Assembly: GCA_022769125.1 (NCBI GenBank)
Contig: JALEKN010000063.1
Coordinates: 1 to 57,549, forward strand
Source: Agathobacter sp.
Lineage (GTDB): Bacteria > Bacillota > Clostridia > Lachnospirales > Lachnospiraceae
DNA: 57,549 nt
Direction of reading: 5' to 3'
Shown here piece after piece: positions 36,274-46,118 of the stretch. Each line of letters begins with the position of its first letter. Within the stretch, counting starts at the first letter, position 1. Under the pieces are notes generated by a model. The model had not been told where the DNA came from, made no database searches, and saw only the letters and a list, made by a program, of their open reading frames with translations. The translations under genes were made by a program, and so were the position numbers.

Positions 36274-39200
36274 TCAGCCCTGCCGCATGCGTTCTAATGC
36301 TTCCTCTCTGGTCAAAGCTTCAAGCTTCCGATACCCATACCCCGGTATCCGCTCATCTAGTCCGCATACAGCCCTGTATGGACAGTACATGCAGCTGTTC
36401 TCCTGTCCATCCTTGTACGGATTGACAGCAATTTCACCATCATAAATACGGTTTCCCTCATTTACGATTTCCTTTTTTACATAATTCTCGATTACCTCAA
36501 ATTCCTCGGTACTTGCGACATGCGATCCGCGCTCTGCCAGCTCCCCGTTTTTTTTGATTTCAACCGGTATGACAAGCGATTTCTTCTCAAAATCGCGGTC
36601 CATCGAGCGGTATATTTCTTCCTCGGAATTAACCAGACCATCCGGTCTGAGCGCAAGAAGCAGTGCTTCCTTTTGGTCGCTGTCCGCATCTTTTTCATCC
36701 AACACCGGATCATCAATGTGATAATACAGAATGCCACCCGGAAGTATACTTCCTGACGGATGCATATTCCTTGTGTACTCCATTGCGGCATTCATATAGA
36801 CCACCAGCTGCAATGACAACCCCCGGTAAATGCGGATCAGGTCAAACTTTGTGGAACCGGATTTGTAATCAATGATCTTGACCAGAGTTTTCCCATTTTC
36901 CTGTGCAAGATCCAGCCTGTCGATGCGTCCCTGCAGCTGCATATACCGGTGATCCTCCAGTGCTACCCGAAGTGAATCCAGATTGTCCATCCGGTCAAAC
37001 GAAAGTTCAAATTCGGTCGGCACAAATTCTCCTGCCCGTACCTGGCTTGTGAGTGCCCAGACAGTCTGGCGGAAAATGTCTGCCATCCGCTCTGTCATAT
37101 GGCGATTTTCTGCGGTATCATAAATTGCCAGATTCGTGTATTCATCCAGCGCCTCTTGAAAAGCAGCCGACGCTAGTTCATCTCTTTGTTCTTCCGGCAC
37201 TTTAAACCAATCATAGTCGGATTCTTCCAGGTGCCTGCTATATTTCTCTAACGCAGCATGATAGAGATTTCCGACATCAACGCTTTCCATTCCGCTCTCT
37301 TCCCTTGGTTGCAGATGCAGACCATATCTCAGGAAATGTGCATACGCACAGGCGGCAAACTGCTCCAGCCGCGTTACACTTCCCTGAAGACTCGGTCCAT
37401 AAATTGCCTTTGCGACTGCACGGCTGATCGGTTCTGCTTCATAGGAGCGATAAGGCGCCCTTAACAGTTCTTCGGTGGAAATCACTGAATTATCATTCTC
37501 CAGAAAATACTTTGCCAAGGCTTTCCACGCTTCATCATGCTCACCGTGAATCAGATAATCCCAGGCAGCCTGCGAAGTAGAGTAATCAGCGATTTGATAA
37601 ATATCCGGAATTTCCTCCTGTCCCAATCGCGGAAACAGCTTCCTTATAACATTGATCAGATAAGATGGACTGACTTTCTTTCCCTCACTGTCAATCTTTG
37701 CATAACTGATATAAATTGCGTCCGATGGCTTCGTCAGATTCCGATACAGGTAGAATCTCTGAATAAAAGCCTTCTCCCGAGCTCCGGGAGCTAATTCCAT
37801 ATGATACGACTGCATCATTTGCCGCTCATATTCAGAAATAATTCCTCCGGTATTTGCATTCTTCGGAATAACCCCATCATTTACGCCTACAAAAAATAAA
37901 ATTTTGATATAATTAAGTCTTGTTCTTTCAATATCACCGATCGTCACATTGTCATACCCCGGTGGAATTGCCGCTACCTGCGAAGCCGACAAACCCGCCT
38001 CCAGAATCTCTGTAAATTCCGCAATTGACAAATGCTCCTCCCCGAGCAGCAGGTAAAACTTATCCAGAAGTTCCATCACAATGCGGTAAATCTGCCCGTA
38101 TTCTTTGGCCTTCGCCTGTTCTCCGATTTCCAGATATTCCTGTTCTCTGTCCCTAAGCTGTGCCTCTAAATCAAGCGAACATATCAGCCCGTACAGTGCT
38201 TCAATCTCTCCCTTCGCCGTGCCGTTCTCCTTTGAAAATGCATTCGCCAGCGGAGCCAGCAGATCATATACTGCTATACGGATTTCCTCCAGATGTTCCA
38301 TATCATAAAACTGGCTGTTCTTCGGCTGACGCAGCCATCTGGTTCCCCACGCCCGCTGCCCGCGTATTCCGGTTGCAAGCAGATAATTATCCAGACAGTC
38401 AATCTCTTCATCCTCCATCCGGCAAAATCCACATCTTAAAAACCTCATAACGGAATTATAATCAAATCCAGATTCAATAATTTCAAGTGTAGCGCGAATA
38501 AATTCAATAAACGGGTGAAATAAAACACCGGTTGTCTGATCTAAGAAATAAGGAATCCCATACTTAGAAAAAATCGCCTCCACATAATTTCCGTAGGTAT
38601 CTACCGCCCCGGTCACGACTGCTATATCCTTGTAGCGGTATGCCCCGCTCTGTACCAGGCGGTTGATATTACGAGCCACATAAATCAGCTCCGATTGTGC
38701 ATCCTTTAGACTTGTAATATGAATATCTGTCACACCGTCATGACATTTTTTATACCATGTCCGGAACAGATTCTGCTCCAAGAATCCAATTCCCGGTGCA
38801 TTTATAAATCGCTTCTTTCCGGCATCTGCCAGCACAACGGGATCTAAACACTCGATTTTAAGTTCCGCCGCCATATCTGTAAGGGTACGGATTGTCTTCT
38901 TCGATAAATAAAACAGTTCATGTTCACCCTCACAGTGATAAAAATCTTCGGCTGCATCAATAGTGAGAAGAACGTGAATCCGGTCAGCAATTGGAAGAAG
39001 CTTATAAAACAGCCGATTTTGAACCGGTGTAAATCCGGTAAATTCATCAAACACCAATACGCTGTCCCTGAGAAGGCTTGATTTATCTGCAACCGAAATC
39101 AGCAGATTAAGTATTTCCTCCGCGGTGATATAAGTTCCCTCCATATAGGCTTCAAACCCACGGTACATTGTTACAACATCTTTTAACTTTTGTGCAAATG

Positions 39201-39651
39201 CAGGAGGAAGGTTTTCTCCCTCCGCAAAATTTTCAAGCTGCTGCCAACCGATATTATACTGTGCCAGCTCCGAGATAAAGGATTTCAGTTCCTCAATATA
39301 TCCCATACGGCTCATATTCGGGCGAAGCACTGTCAGGTCTGTTTCTCTTTCCTGTGCTACCTTTCGCAGAATAAGGTTCTTCCCTGTCTCCTCCAATACA
39401 TTTAGATTCCGGATTCCCATGTCATCAAACACGCGGTATGCCAACCGCTTAAAGCTTAGAACATCAATATTCATGATTGCATGATTGGGGGCCAGATCCA
39501 CAAGGGTCTGCTGGGTGGCAAGCGTAAACTGCTCCGGCACGATAACCAGGTAGTTTTTGGCTGGGTGCTTCCCCGCCTCCCTGACAATCTGTTCAAACAT
39601 ATATTTTGTTTTTCCGCTCCCTGAGCTTCCTAAGACAAACTGAAGTGCCAT
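36274..39651 (-). CDS. addB: ATP-dependent helicase/nuclease subunit B
   Basis: A 1125-residue partner of AddA. Walker A GSSGSGKTKYM is at residues 8-18. The C-terminal nuclease has LVKIIDYKSGSTKFD. The cysteines of the AddB iron-sulfur staple are visible: FAACAYAHFLRYGL upstream of the nuclease and SCMYCPYRAVCG after it. GGTAGGG precedes the ATG. It starts only 20 bases after the AbrB-tailed ATPase gene, so it may share that transcript. Confidence 0.97.
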   Translation of the reverse strand: MALQFVLGSSGSGKTKYMFEQIVREAGKHPAKNYLVIVPEQFTLATQQTLVDLAPNHAIMNIDVLSFKRLAYRVFDDMGIRNLNVLEETGKNLILRKVAQERETDLTVLRPNMSRMGYIEELKSFISELAQYNIGWQQLENFAEGENLPPAFAQKLKDVVTMYRGFEAYMEGTYITAEEILNLLISVADKSSLLRDSVLVFDEFTGFTPVQNRLFYKLLPIADRIHVLLTIDAAEDFYHCEGEHELFYLSKKTIRTLTDMAAELKIECLDPVVLADAGKKRFINAPGIGFLEQNLFRTWYKKCHDGVTDIHITSLKDAQSELIYVARNINRLVQSGAYRYKDIAVVTGAVDTYGNYVEAIFSKYGIPYFLDQTTGVLFHPFIEFIRATLEIIESGFDYNSVMRFLRCGFCRMEDEEIDCLDNYLLATGIRGQRAWGTRWLRQPKNSQFYDMEHLEEIRIAVYDLLAPLANAFSKENGTAKGEIEALYGLICSLDLEAQLRDREQEYLEIGEQAKAKEYGQIYRIVMELLDKFYLLLGEEHLSIAEFTEILEAGLSASQVAAIPPGYDNVTIGDIERTRLNYIKILFFVGVNDGVIPKNANTGGIISEYERQMMQSYHMELAPGAREKAFIQRFYLYRNLTKPSDAIYISYAKIDSEGKKVSPSYLINVIRKLFPRLGQEEIPDIYQIADYSTSQAAWDYLIHGEHDEAWKALAKYFLENDNSVISTEELLRAPYRSYEAEPISRAVAKAIYGPSLQGSVTRLEQFAACAYAHFLRYGLHLQPREESGMESVDVGNLYHAALEKYSRHLEESDYDWFKVPEEQRDELASAAFQEALDEYTNLAIYDTAENRHMTERMADIFRQTVWALTSQVRAGEFVPTEFELSFDRMDNLDSLRVALEDHRYMQLQGRIDRLDLAQENGKTLVKIIDYKSGSTKFDLIRIYRGLSLQLVVYMNAAMEYTRNMHPSGSILPGGILYYHIDDPVLDEKDADSDQKEALLLALRPDGLVNSEEEIYRSMDRDFEKKSLVIPVEIKKNGELAERGSHVASTEEFEVIENYVKKEIVNEGNRIYDGEIAVNPYKDGQENSCMYCPYRAVCGLDERIPGYGYRKLEALTREEALERMRQG

Positions 39652-39671
39652 GTCTTTTCCCTACCCGTCTA

Positions 39672-40580
39672 TTATTTTTCGTTGGAAGTAATAACGATCT
39701 TGCCATCCTTCACTTCCATCTTTACCTTGCGGTCCTCAATATGCGCTTCCCGAAGCAGATGCTCCGGAAGCTGCACCCTCCCATGACGATCGAGAATTGC
39801 GAATTCTTCCTGTTCAAGTTCTTTCGTACTTTCTGCCTCAAATCCCGACGCATCCGGTATTACCTTCGCGGTGCGTTCAGTGCTGATCTTGCCATCACGG
39901 ATTGCAACGACACGCGGCACGCGTTTTGCCAGTTCCATATCATGCGTGACAATCAGAATGGTTTGCCCCCATTCCCTGTTTAGCCGGTTGAACACGTCAA
40001 TGATATAGTCTGCGGTCTGTCGGTCCACGGAGCCTGTCGGTTCATCCGCCAAAAGCAGTCTCGGATGATTCGCTAGTGCGATCGCAATTGCAATGCGCTG
40101 CTGCTCGCCTCCGGACAGCTGACTCAGCCGGCTGTTCTTCTTTGCGTTCATCCCGACCAGATCAAGAAGTTCCAATGCGTGTTCTCTCCGATTCTTCCCC
40201 GGTGTAAAGCGCATCGGCGTCATCACATTCTCAAGTGCACTCATATACGGCAAAAGATTTCTGGCATTATTCTGCCATACAAATCCAACGGTATCCCTTT
40301 TATACATCACGCGTTCTCTCTCTGTCATGGTAAAAAGGTTCTTTCCATCAACAAAGAGCCTGCCTGCGCTCGGTTGATCCAGACCTCCCAGCATATTAAG
40401 AAATGTAGATTTTCCGCTTCCACTATTACCAACTACTGCCAGCAGTTCCCCTTCCCGCACTGTCAGATCCAGCCCCTGCAGTGCCATAACTTCAAGTTCT
40501 GAGGTCTTATATATTTTTACCAGATTATCTGCAAGAATCATATACCCATTCTTAGATTCCCCCTCGCTTATTCCACTCAT
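39672..40580 (-). CDS. ABC ATPase (LolD/MacB type) with C-terminal AbrB-like domain
   Basis: A 302-residue ATPase. Residues about 15-240 form a LolD/MacB-type domain with GNSGSGKST, LSGGEQQRIAIA, LLLADEPTGSVD and VTHD. After an acidic linker (ESTKELEQEE) the last 45 residues read like a SpoVT/AbrB swapped-hairpin domain: AILDRHGRVQLPEHLLREA then MEVKDGKIVIT. In other proteins this fold dimerises and binds DNA; here it may dimerise the ATPase or link transport to transcription. The start overlaps the upstream ATPase stop (ATGA). It belongs to the export operon with an FtsX permease and two adaptors. Confidence 0.85.
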   Translation of the reverse strand: MSGISEGESKNGYMILADNLVKIYKTSELEVMALQGLDLTVREGELLAVVGNSGSGKSTFLNMLGGLDQPSAGRLFVDGKNLFTMTERERVMYKRDTVGFVWQNNARNLLPYMSALENVMTPMRFTPGKNRREHALELLDLVGMNAKKNSRLSQLSGGEQQRIAIAIALANHPRLLLADEPTGSVDRQTADYIIDVFNRLNREWGQTILIVTHDMELAKRVPRVVAIRDGKISTERTAKVIPDASGFEAESTKELEQEEFAILDRHGRVQLPEHLLREAHIEDRKVKMEVKDGKIVITSNEK

Positions 40581-41257
40581 ACAGCATCCTCCATTCTCCC
40601 GGATTCGAGGGTAAAGGTCCGGTCTCCTGCGCCCAGAAGTGACATGTCGTGTGTTGTCATAAGAATCGTTAGTTTTTCTTCCTCTACAAGATGCCTGAAT
40701 AACCCAACGACTTTTGCCGCAGTGGTACTATCCAGTTCTGCGGTTGGTTCATCCGCGAATACTATGGAAGGTCTGTGAGCAATCGCCCTTGCAATTGCCA
40801 CTCGCTGCTGCTCCCCACCGGAAAGTTCAGCTGGCATATGCATGATTCTCTGAGAAAGTCCCACCAAAGATAGTACCTCCTCCACGCGCTTTTGATGGTT
40901 TTCCTGATACCTTCCAAGACGAAGGGCAAACTCAACGTTTTCATACACCGTCATCGTTGGAATCAGTGACACCGACTGAAACACAAAACCCATTCTTTCC
41001 CTGCGCAAAGCTTCGAGTTTGTGCTCTGAAAGACCTGTAATTTCTATTCCATCCAGATATATATTTCCTTCGCTCGGCTTATCCAATGCACCAAGCAGAT
41101 TGATAAGTGTTGTCTTACCGGAACCGGACTTTCCACGTAATATAGATAGCTTTGCGCGCGGAATTTCTATTGTTACATCCCGCAAGGCGGCAAAACTTTC
41201 CCCGATTCCCGTTTTGAATATACGTGACACATGTTCCGCCCAAATGATATGTTCCAT
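40577..41257 (-). CDS. ABC ATPase (LolD/MacB type)
   Basis: A 226-residue ATPase with GKSGSGKTT, LSGGEQQRVAIA, IVFADEPTAELD and MTTHD. It has no extra domain. It begins three bases after the permease stop. The permease has two ATPase genes behind it, so it may run with a heterodimer of the two; alternatively one ATPase serves another permease. Confidence 0.92.
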   Translation of the reverse strand: MEHIIWAEHVSRIFKTGIGESFAALRDVTIEIPRAKLSILRGKSGSGKTTLINLLGALDKPSEGNIYLDGIEITGLSEHKLEALRRERMGFVFQSVSLIPTMTVYENVEFALRLGRYQENHQKRVEEVLSLVGLSQRIMHMPAELSGGEQQRVAIARAIAHRPSIVFADEPTAELDSTTAAKVVGLFRHLVEEEKLTILMTTHDMSLLGAGDRTFTLESGRMEDAV

Positions 41258-41260
41258 CGT

Positions 41261-44071
41261 CTAATCCTCTCCTAATTTGAGTGCCTGCACAATCCCGGAT
41301 TTCAAAACCTGACGTGCCAGTAACACAAAACACACCAACAGCAAAGTTCCAATCATAGCGAACAATTCTGTCATATCCGAGCGATTTAAAACCAGTTCCA
41401 TTGGCAGCACCTGATCTGATGCGGAATATGCAATCTGAATCAATGGTACAAACAGCTTAGACGCAAGCATTCCGATGCCCGCTCCGAAAAGCACAGGCAA
41501 AATACTTGCAAAAAACTGCTCGATGGAAAGCATCCATGCGACACTTCCCTTTCCAAGGCCCATTGCCCGCAAAACACCGAAAAGCAGTTCGCGCGATTTT
41601 ACCAACAAGATCCAATAGATCAGATAACCGATGCCACAGAGGAGCAGCACGATGATAAAGCTCATAGTCAAAATACCGTTGGTTCCCTGAAATACTGTAT
41701 CCTGCCGTATCTTGTCCAAAGATTCCGCCAGATCAACACACTTCGTCAAACGAAGATTGTAATCCTCGGCGAAACGATAAAAGCCCTCCGTGGTAGCACC
41801 ATCCGCAAGCTTAAACCAGATTTCATATGGGATCGTTCCCCATGCCTGTTGCAGCGTGGAGAGGTTGGCCACGATCAGATAGTTGTACTGTATATAGGAG
41901 GAGCCATCCGGATTAAGTGCAACGTGCTGCGGCGTAAATCCCGGAAAATAATCCACGAAATCTGCAATGACACCAACAACCGCAGGATTATCTCCTGATT
42001 TGTAAGTGATCTTATCCCCGGCCTTGTAGCCCAATACATCACGGAAAGTTGAACTGCAGAGGATGTAATCTGCATTTACTGCCATTTCATTCAGATAAGT
42101 ATAATAATGCCGTTCCATGCAGCCAGCCGGAAGCGACGTTGTCTCCCCAAATGTCTTGGTGTGGATTCCATACAACGTAAGTGATTCCTTCGAGTAAGTT
42201 CCTGACAATTCTGCATTTCTGTCTGCATAAACCTGTGTCTTAGAAGCAATCCCCTCCATCAGATCATATTTTCCATAGTCAGCTTCCGTGTAAACCAGCG
42301 GAATTGTCTCATCAAATCTTCTCTGTGAGGAATTATCCTTCCACTTTTCCCGAATCACAATATCTGCTCCGACATGGTAGGCTTCGTTTGTCTGCGCATT
42401 CGTCTCGATTGTTCTCGCCACGCATGTGCTAAAACAGCCCATCGCAACTGTCAGCATCAAGAAGGTCTGTATAAAATATAATCTGGTCCCGGTTCGCTGC
42501 AATTCAAGAAAAGCAGCGTATGCCGCCGGTTGCCAGCGGTTCTTCCGAATCAGGTAAACAAACTTTACCAGATAGGGCCAGATACGCAGCACCAGAAGTG
42601 ATGCTCCTAAGATGAATAGAAAGGAGGACAGATATAAAAGCGGGTCCAAAGACTTCCCTGCAACCACCGCCGCCTGCAGTGTCTCCTTCTGTCTTGAAAA
42701 GCTGTAATATCCGTACAGCGAAACCGCAAGTATAATTAAATCTATATATAATTTCTGCCATATTGGTCGATTGTTTCTTGCTTTCTTCCTCTTTTGTTCC
42801 ACTATTGATGCATTTTTTCCATTCAGTGCCGGAAGTACCATCATGACAATGGAAGCTGCAACCGCAATGAATGCATAGAGTACTGTTTCCCCGGTGATAC
42901 GCACCGTAAGTGCCCTTCGCTGTGTAAATTCCATGAATGCGCCCGTGGAACCGATCGCCCGGCAAAACAAACTGCCAGTCGGGAGGCCGAGCATCAGACC
43001 TGCCACACCAAGCACACCCGCCTGAAGGAGATACAGGGAAAACACCTGCGTTCTGGATGCACCGCGGCTTCTGAGCAACGCAATCTCTGCCTGTTCTGAC
43101 GCATACATCTGTCTGGATATCATAAAAAGAAATGCACACAAAAGCGCCAGCATCGGGACCTGCAGAATCGTAAGCGTTGTCACAATTTTCTGCCGGCTCT
43201 TTGCAAAGGATTCCATAACGCTTAAATATGCCGGGGTCTCCACCGTCGCATTACCGCCACGGTAAGTATTGAGAATAGAATAGGTCTTTTGCGTCAGCGC
43301 CGTTGTCTCCCGATAGTCAATCTTTGAATAGTCAAAGGTAAGATACCATCTGGTGATCTGCCCATACTTTTTGACATTGTCACCACACACCCAGTCATAC
43401 ATCCGGTCGGAGACAAACACCTCCTCCTGATACTCATCCGGGGAAAAGATCCAATAATCATCCGTGCTGTCCGCCCAAGTCACAATTCCGACAATTTTTA
43501 TTTTAAGTGGATTTCCATCCGCATCCTTCAAGTATTTAAAGTCAACAATCTCATCCACCAGATAATCCTGTTCAATTGCGGCTTTTAAGGTCACAACCGC
43601 TTCGACGCAGCCGTCTGCGGATTGTGTGTCACTGTACATTCTTCCACTGATCAGCTTTATATGATCCGGTAGCTCTGACATGGATGCAATCGAAATCTTA
43701 CTTTCCGGATCCTTGTTTTCCTTCGAAATTCGGGAAATCACCGTTGTTTTCTCTAATGAGTCAAAACGTACTTTGTCCTTTTGAAAAACCCCCAGATTGC
43801 TGCAGAGGGTATCAGAAAGTCCTTCTGCCCGGAGATAGTCTGTATCATCGGTTGAATTTTTTGAGATGCGTCCCGTAATCGTAAGAAGCCCGGGACTTTC
43901 ATTGTGGGCTGTAACATACGAATCAAAAGCCTCCTGCAGCATCCAGGAGAGCGAGGCATCCTGATACATAACATGGCTGGTTGCCACCGCTACGAGCAGG
44001 ACAATTCCGACCAAAAGACTGAGCATCATCCACTTTTTATGTAATAATTTCTGCACCATCAAATGAAACAT
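41261..44071 (-). CDS. FtsX/MacB-type ABC permease
   Basis: A 936-residue membrane protein with a duplicated FtsX layout: a first helix (about 15-38), a large extracytoplasmic domain to about 300, three helices (about 300-430), a middle helical pair (about 445-510), another helix near 530, a second large outer domain, and three final helices (about 810-930). The start at 44071 (MFHLMVQKLL) follows the adaptor stop after four bases with AGGA upstream; a TTG six codons earlier is less likely. Such permeases drive mechanotransmission, exporting lipoproteins, peptides or antibiotics. Substrate unknown. Confidence 0.9.
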   Translation of the reverse strand: MFHLMVQKLLHKKWMMLSLLVGIVLLVAVATSHVMYQDASLSWMLQEAFDSYVTAHNESPGLLTITGRISKNSTDDTDYLRAEGLSDTLCSNLGVFQKDKVRFDSLEKTTVISRISKENKDPESKISIASMSELPDHIKLISGRMYSDTQSADGCVEAVVTLKAAIEQDYLVDEIVDFKYLKDADGNPLKIKIVGIVTWADSTDDYWIFSPDEYQEEVFVSDRMYDWVCGDNVKKYGQITRWYLTFDYSKIDYRETTALTQKTYSILNTYRGGNATVETPAYLSVMESFAKSRQKIVTTLTILQVPMLALLCAFLFMISRQMYASEQAEIALLRSRGASRTQVFSLYLLQAGVLGVAGLMLGLPTGSLFCRAIGSTGAFMEFTQRRALTVRITGETVLYAFIAVAASIVMMVLPALNGKNASIVEQKRKKARNNRPIWQKLYIDLIILAVSLYGYYSFSRQKETLQAAVVAGKSLDPLLYLSSFLFILGASLLVLRIWPYLVKFVYLIRKNRWQPAAYAAFLELQRTGTRLYFIQTFLMLTVAMGCFSTCVARTIETNAQTNEAYHVGADIVIREKWKDNSSQRRFDETIPLVYTEADYGKYDLMEGIASKTQVYADRNAELSGTYSKESLTLYGIHTKTFGETTSLPAGCMERHYYTYLNEMAVNADYILCSSTFRDVLGYKAGDKITYKSGDNPAVVGVIADFVDYFPGFTPQHVALNPDGSSYIQYNYLIVANLSTLQQAWGTIPYEIWFKLADGATTEGFYRFAEDYNLRLTKCVDLAESLDKIRQDTVFQGTNGILTMSFIIVLLLCGIGYLIYWILLVKSRELLFGVLRAMGLGKGSVAWMLSIEQFFASILPVLFGAGIGMLASKLFVPLIQIAYSASDQVLPMELVLNRSDMTELFAMIGTLLLVCFVLLARQVLKSGIVQALKLGED

Positions 44072-44075
44072 GTTC

Positions 44076-46118
44076 CTACTCCGTTGCAAGCGTCATGCCT
44101 GCTTCCAATCCATCAATTACAAGACAGGCACCATTTACCGTCTTCCCTGATGTAAAATATCTTCTTCTTGTCCCGCTATCCAGCACCTCGACAACATATG
44201 AACCATACTGATCTGTGTATAATGCCTCTGCCGGAACTACCAGCACGTGATCCAGGTCAACCACATTGTAGGTGACCTCCAATCCATACCGCTCCGCGGC
44301 TTCAATCTCATCCTGGCAGGTCATCAGCGCATTCTGCCGCAGAAGCCCATCATTTATTCCAAGTGTGTTACTTCCTGACACAATGACTGCATCGTGTGTA
44401 TTCTTCCTCTTATCAGAGAGGGTAACCCTCTGACCATACCGCATCACTCCAGCCGTATCCGCGAAATCGTACAACGCCTCATCTGTGTTGCAGATCCATG
44501 CAACTGCTGTCTGGGGATTGATTCTGTCATCCTTGCGGTAGGACTCCAGATACATGATCGCCCCATCACACGGTGCAAGGATCTGTGTCTGCGCCTTTGC
44601 CTCCTCCGCAAGTTCCAACTGCTCGGAAACCGTAGCAAGATTTTTCTTTGCGGCAGAAATTGCACGTTCATTCTCCAATTCAAGCTGCTCCAGCTCGTTC
44701 TCCAGAAGTTCCTTCTCGGTGCCGGTAGCTGCAGCGACCGCCGCTTTCTTCGCTTTTTCCGCGGACTTTGCATTTTCCTCTGTCTCTTTTTTCTCGCGCT
44801 TTAAGCGCTCCTCCTTCAGTTCCAGCTCCTTCTGCGCGATCTCGTCCACCGGGACCGTGATCTCCATGATTGGCTGCCCCTTGGTCACTTCATCTCCTTT
44901 TACAACCAGCCAATCACCATATATGGCATCTCCATATTCGCAGGCATAATAAACCGGAGTCTGCATCGGATAATATACATCCGCACCAACCGATACACTT
45001 ACCGAAAAATCCTGATAATCAAGTGTTACCGTATTATAATTACTTGAAATCGCACGCTCCTGCACGTACACGCAATCCCCTTCCGACAGACCTTCTTTGA
45101 TCTGCGCATATTGGGCACTTTTAACTCCCGTTGTAACATTCACACGGGAACGGTTTTCGCCATCCATACGGTAAACATATTCGCCATTCTCATCCGAAAA
45201 CAGCGCCGTATTCGGAACTGCAAGCACATTACTGATCCTGTTATATATCAGGCAAATTACTGCGTATTTTCCAACAAGTGATTCGTCCCCATCCATCACA
45301 CAAAATGTCGAATACGCATCTTCCTCATTCATCCGGATTGCGCTAAGTTCCGTATCATCAATCGGAATATATTCCAATTCATATTCCTTGTCCCCAATCA
45401 TCGCATACATGCGGTTACAGGATTCAATTGTCTGCGAGGGTATATAGTCACACATGACATATTGTGATTTTGGGTTTGCAAGCGCAAGAACAACCGTATC
45501 CTCTGTCACATAGCTGCCACTGCGAAAGTCTGCCATCGCCGCGATCACCCCATCCTCCGGCGCACACAGATAGCCATCCGACAGATGTTCCTGCAGCCGG
45601 TGGATCTCACCCTTTGTATAATCGCTCTCCAACTGTTGCAATTCTTCCTGCTGCCTCTGCATCAGTATCTGTCTGTCAACGTCATTATCCGTACCATACA
45701 CCTCATTTTCCAACTGTGCATGTTCGATTTTTAGCTGCGTCAACGCATTGTTATAGGAGTCATCTGCTTCCGTCTGCTCTTGTTGCTCGCATAGTGCCTC
45801 ATATGCCGTCGAAGTCCCCTCCAACGTTCCAAGGACTTCGTCCGCTTTTACTTCCATTCCGATGTAAGCATCCAGCTCGTCTATGACCCCGCTTTCCGGA
45901 AAAGAGAGTTCTGTCATCTCCGGAATCACAGCGGATTCATAATATGCCACTTCATATACGTCCTGCCTTGTAACCTGTGCAGTCCCGATTCCGGGCGAAA
46001 CCGGTTCTATGAGTGCTGGAACCTCCACTGTTGCAGTCGCACATCCACCGGAAAGCACGCAGCAAAGCAACGCTCCGCCTAGCCTCTTTATTCTCCCTTT
46101 TAAATAGTTACTTATCAT
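44076..46118 (-). CDS. Tandem double HlyD/MacA-like adaptor lipoprotein
   Basis: A 680-residue lipoprotein (lipobox LSGGC, Cys26) built as two adaptor modules. Module one (about 45-355): lipoyl halves around 70-100 and 183-215, an alpha-hairpin between them, and a C-terminal VPNTALFSDENGEYVY. Module two (about 375-680): lipoyl halves around 400-425 and 510-530, a Lys/Glu-rich coiled coil (426-508), then VPAEALYTDQYGSYVV. Each end block continues into a similar strand pattern with LSEGDCV or LEAGMTL. Usual adaptors have one module and about 350-450 residues. It overlaps the upstream adaptor gene (ATGA) and precedes the permease, so it should work outside the membrane with it. Confidence 0.85.
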   Translation of the reverse strand: MISNYLKGRIKRLGGALLCCVLSGGCATATVEVPALIEPVSPGIGTAQVTRQDVYEVAYYESAVIPEMTELSFPESGVIDELDAYIGMEVKADEVLGTLEGTSTAYEALCEQQEQTEADDSYNNALTQLKIEHAQLENEVYGTDNDVDRQILMQRQQEELQQLESDYTKGEIHRLQEHLSDGYLCAPEDGVIAAMADFRSGSYVTEDTVVLALANPKSQYVMCDYIPSQTIESCNRMYAMIGDKEYELEYIPIDDTELSAIRMNEEDAYSTFCVMDGDESLVGKYAVICLIYNRISNVLAVPNTALFSDENGEYVYRMDGENRSRVNVTTGVKSAQYAQIKEGLSEGDCVYVQERAISSNYNTVTLDYQDFSVSVSVGADVYYPMQTPVYYACEYGDAIYGDWLVVKGDEVTKGQPIMEITVPVDEIAQKELELKEERLKREKKETEENAKSAEKAKKAAVAAATGTEKELLENELEQLELENERAISAAKKNLATVSEQLELAEEAKAQTQILAPCDGAIMYLESYRKDDRINPQTAVAWICNTDEALYDFADTAGVMRYGQRVTLSDKRKNTHDAVIVSGSNTLGINDGLLRQNALMTCQDEIEAAERYGLEVTYNVVDLDHVLVVPAEALYTDQYGSYVVEVLDSGTRRRYFTSGKTVNGACLVIDGLEAGMTLATE

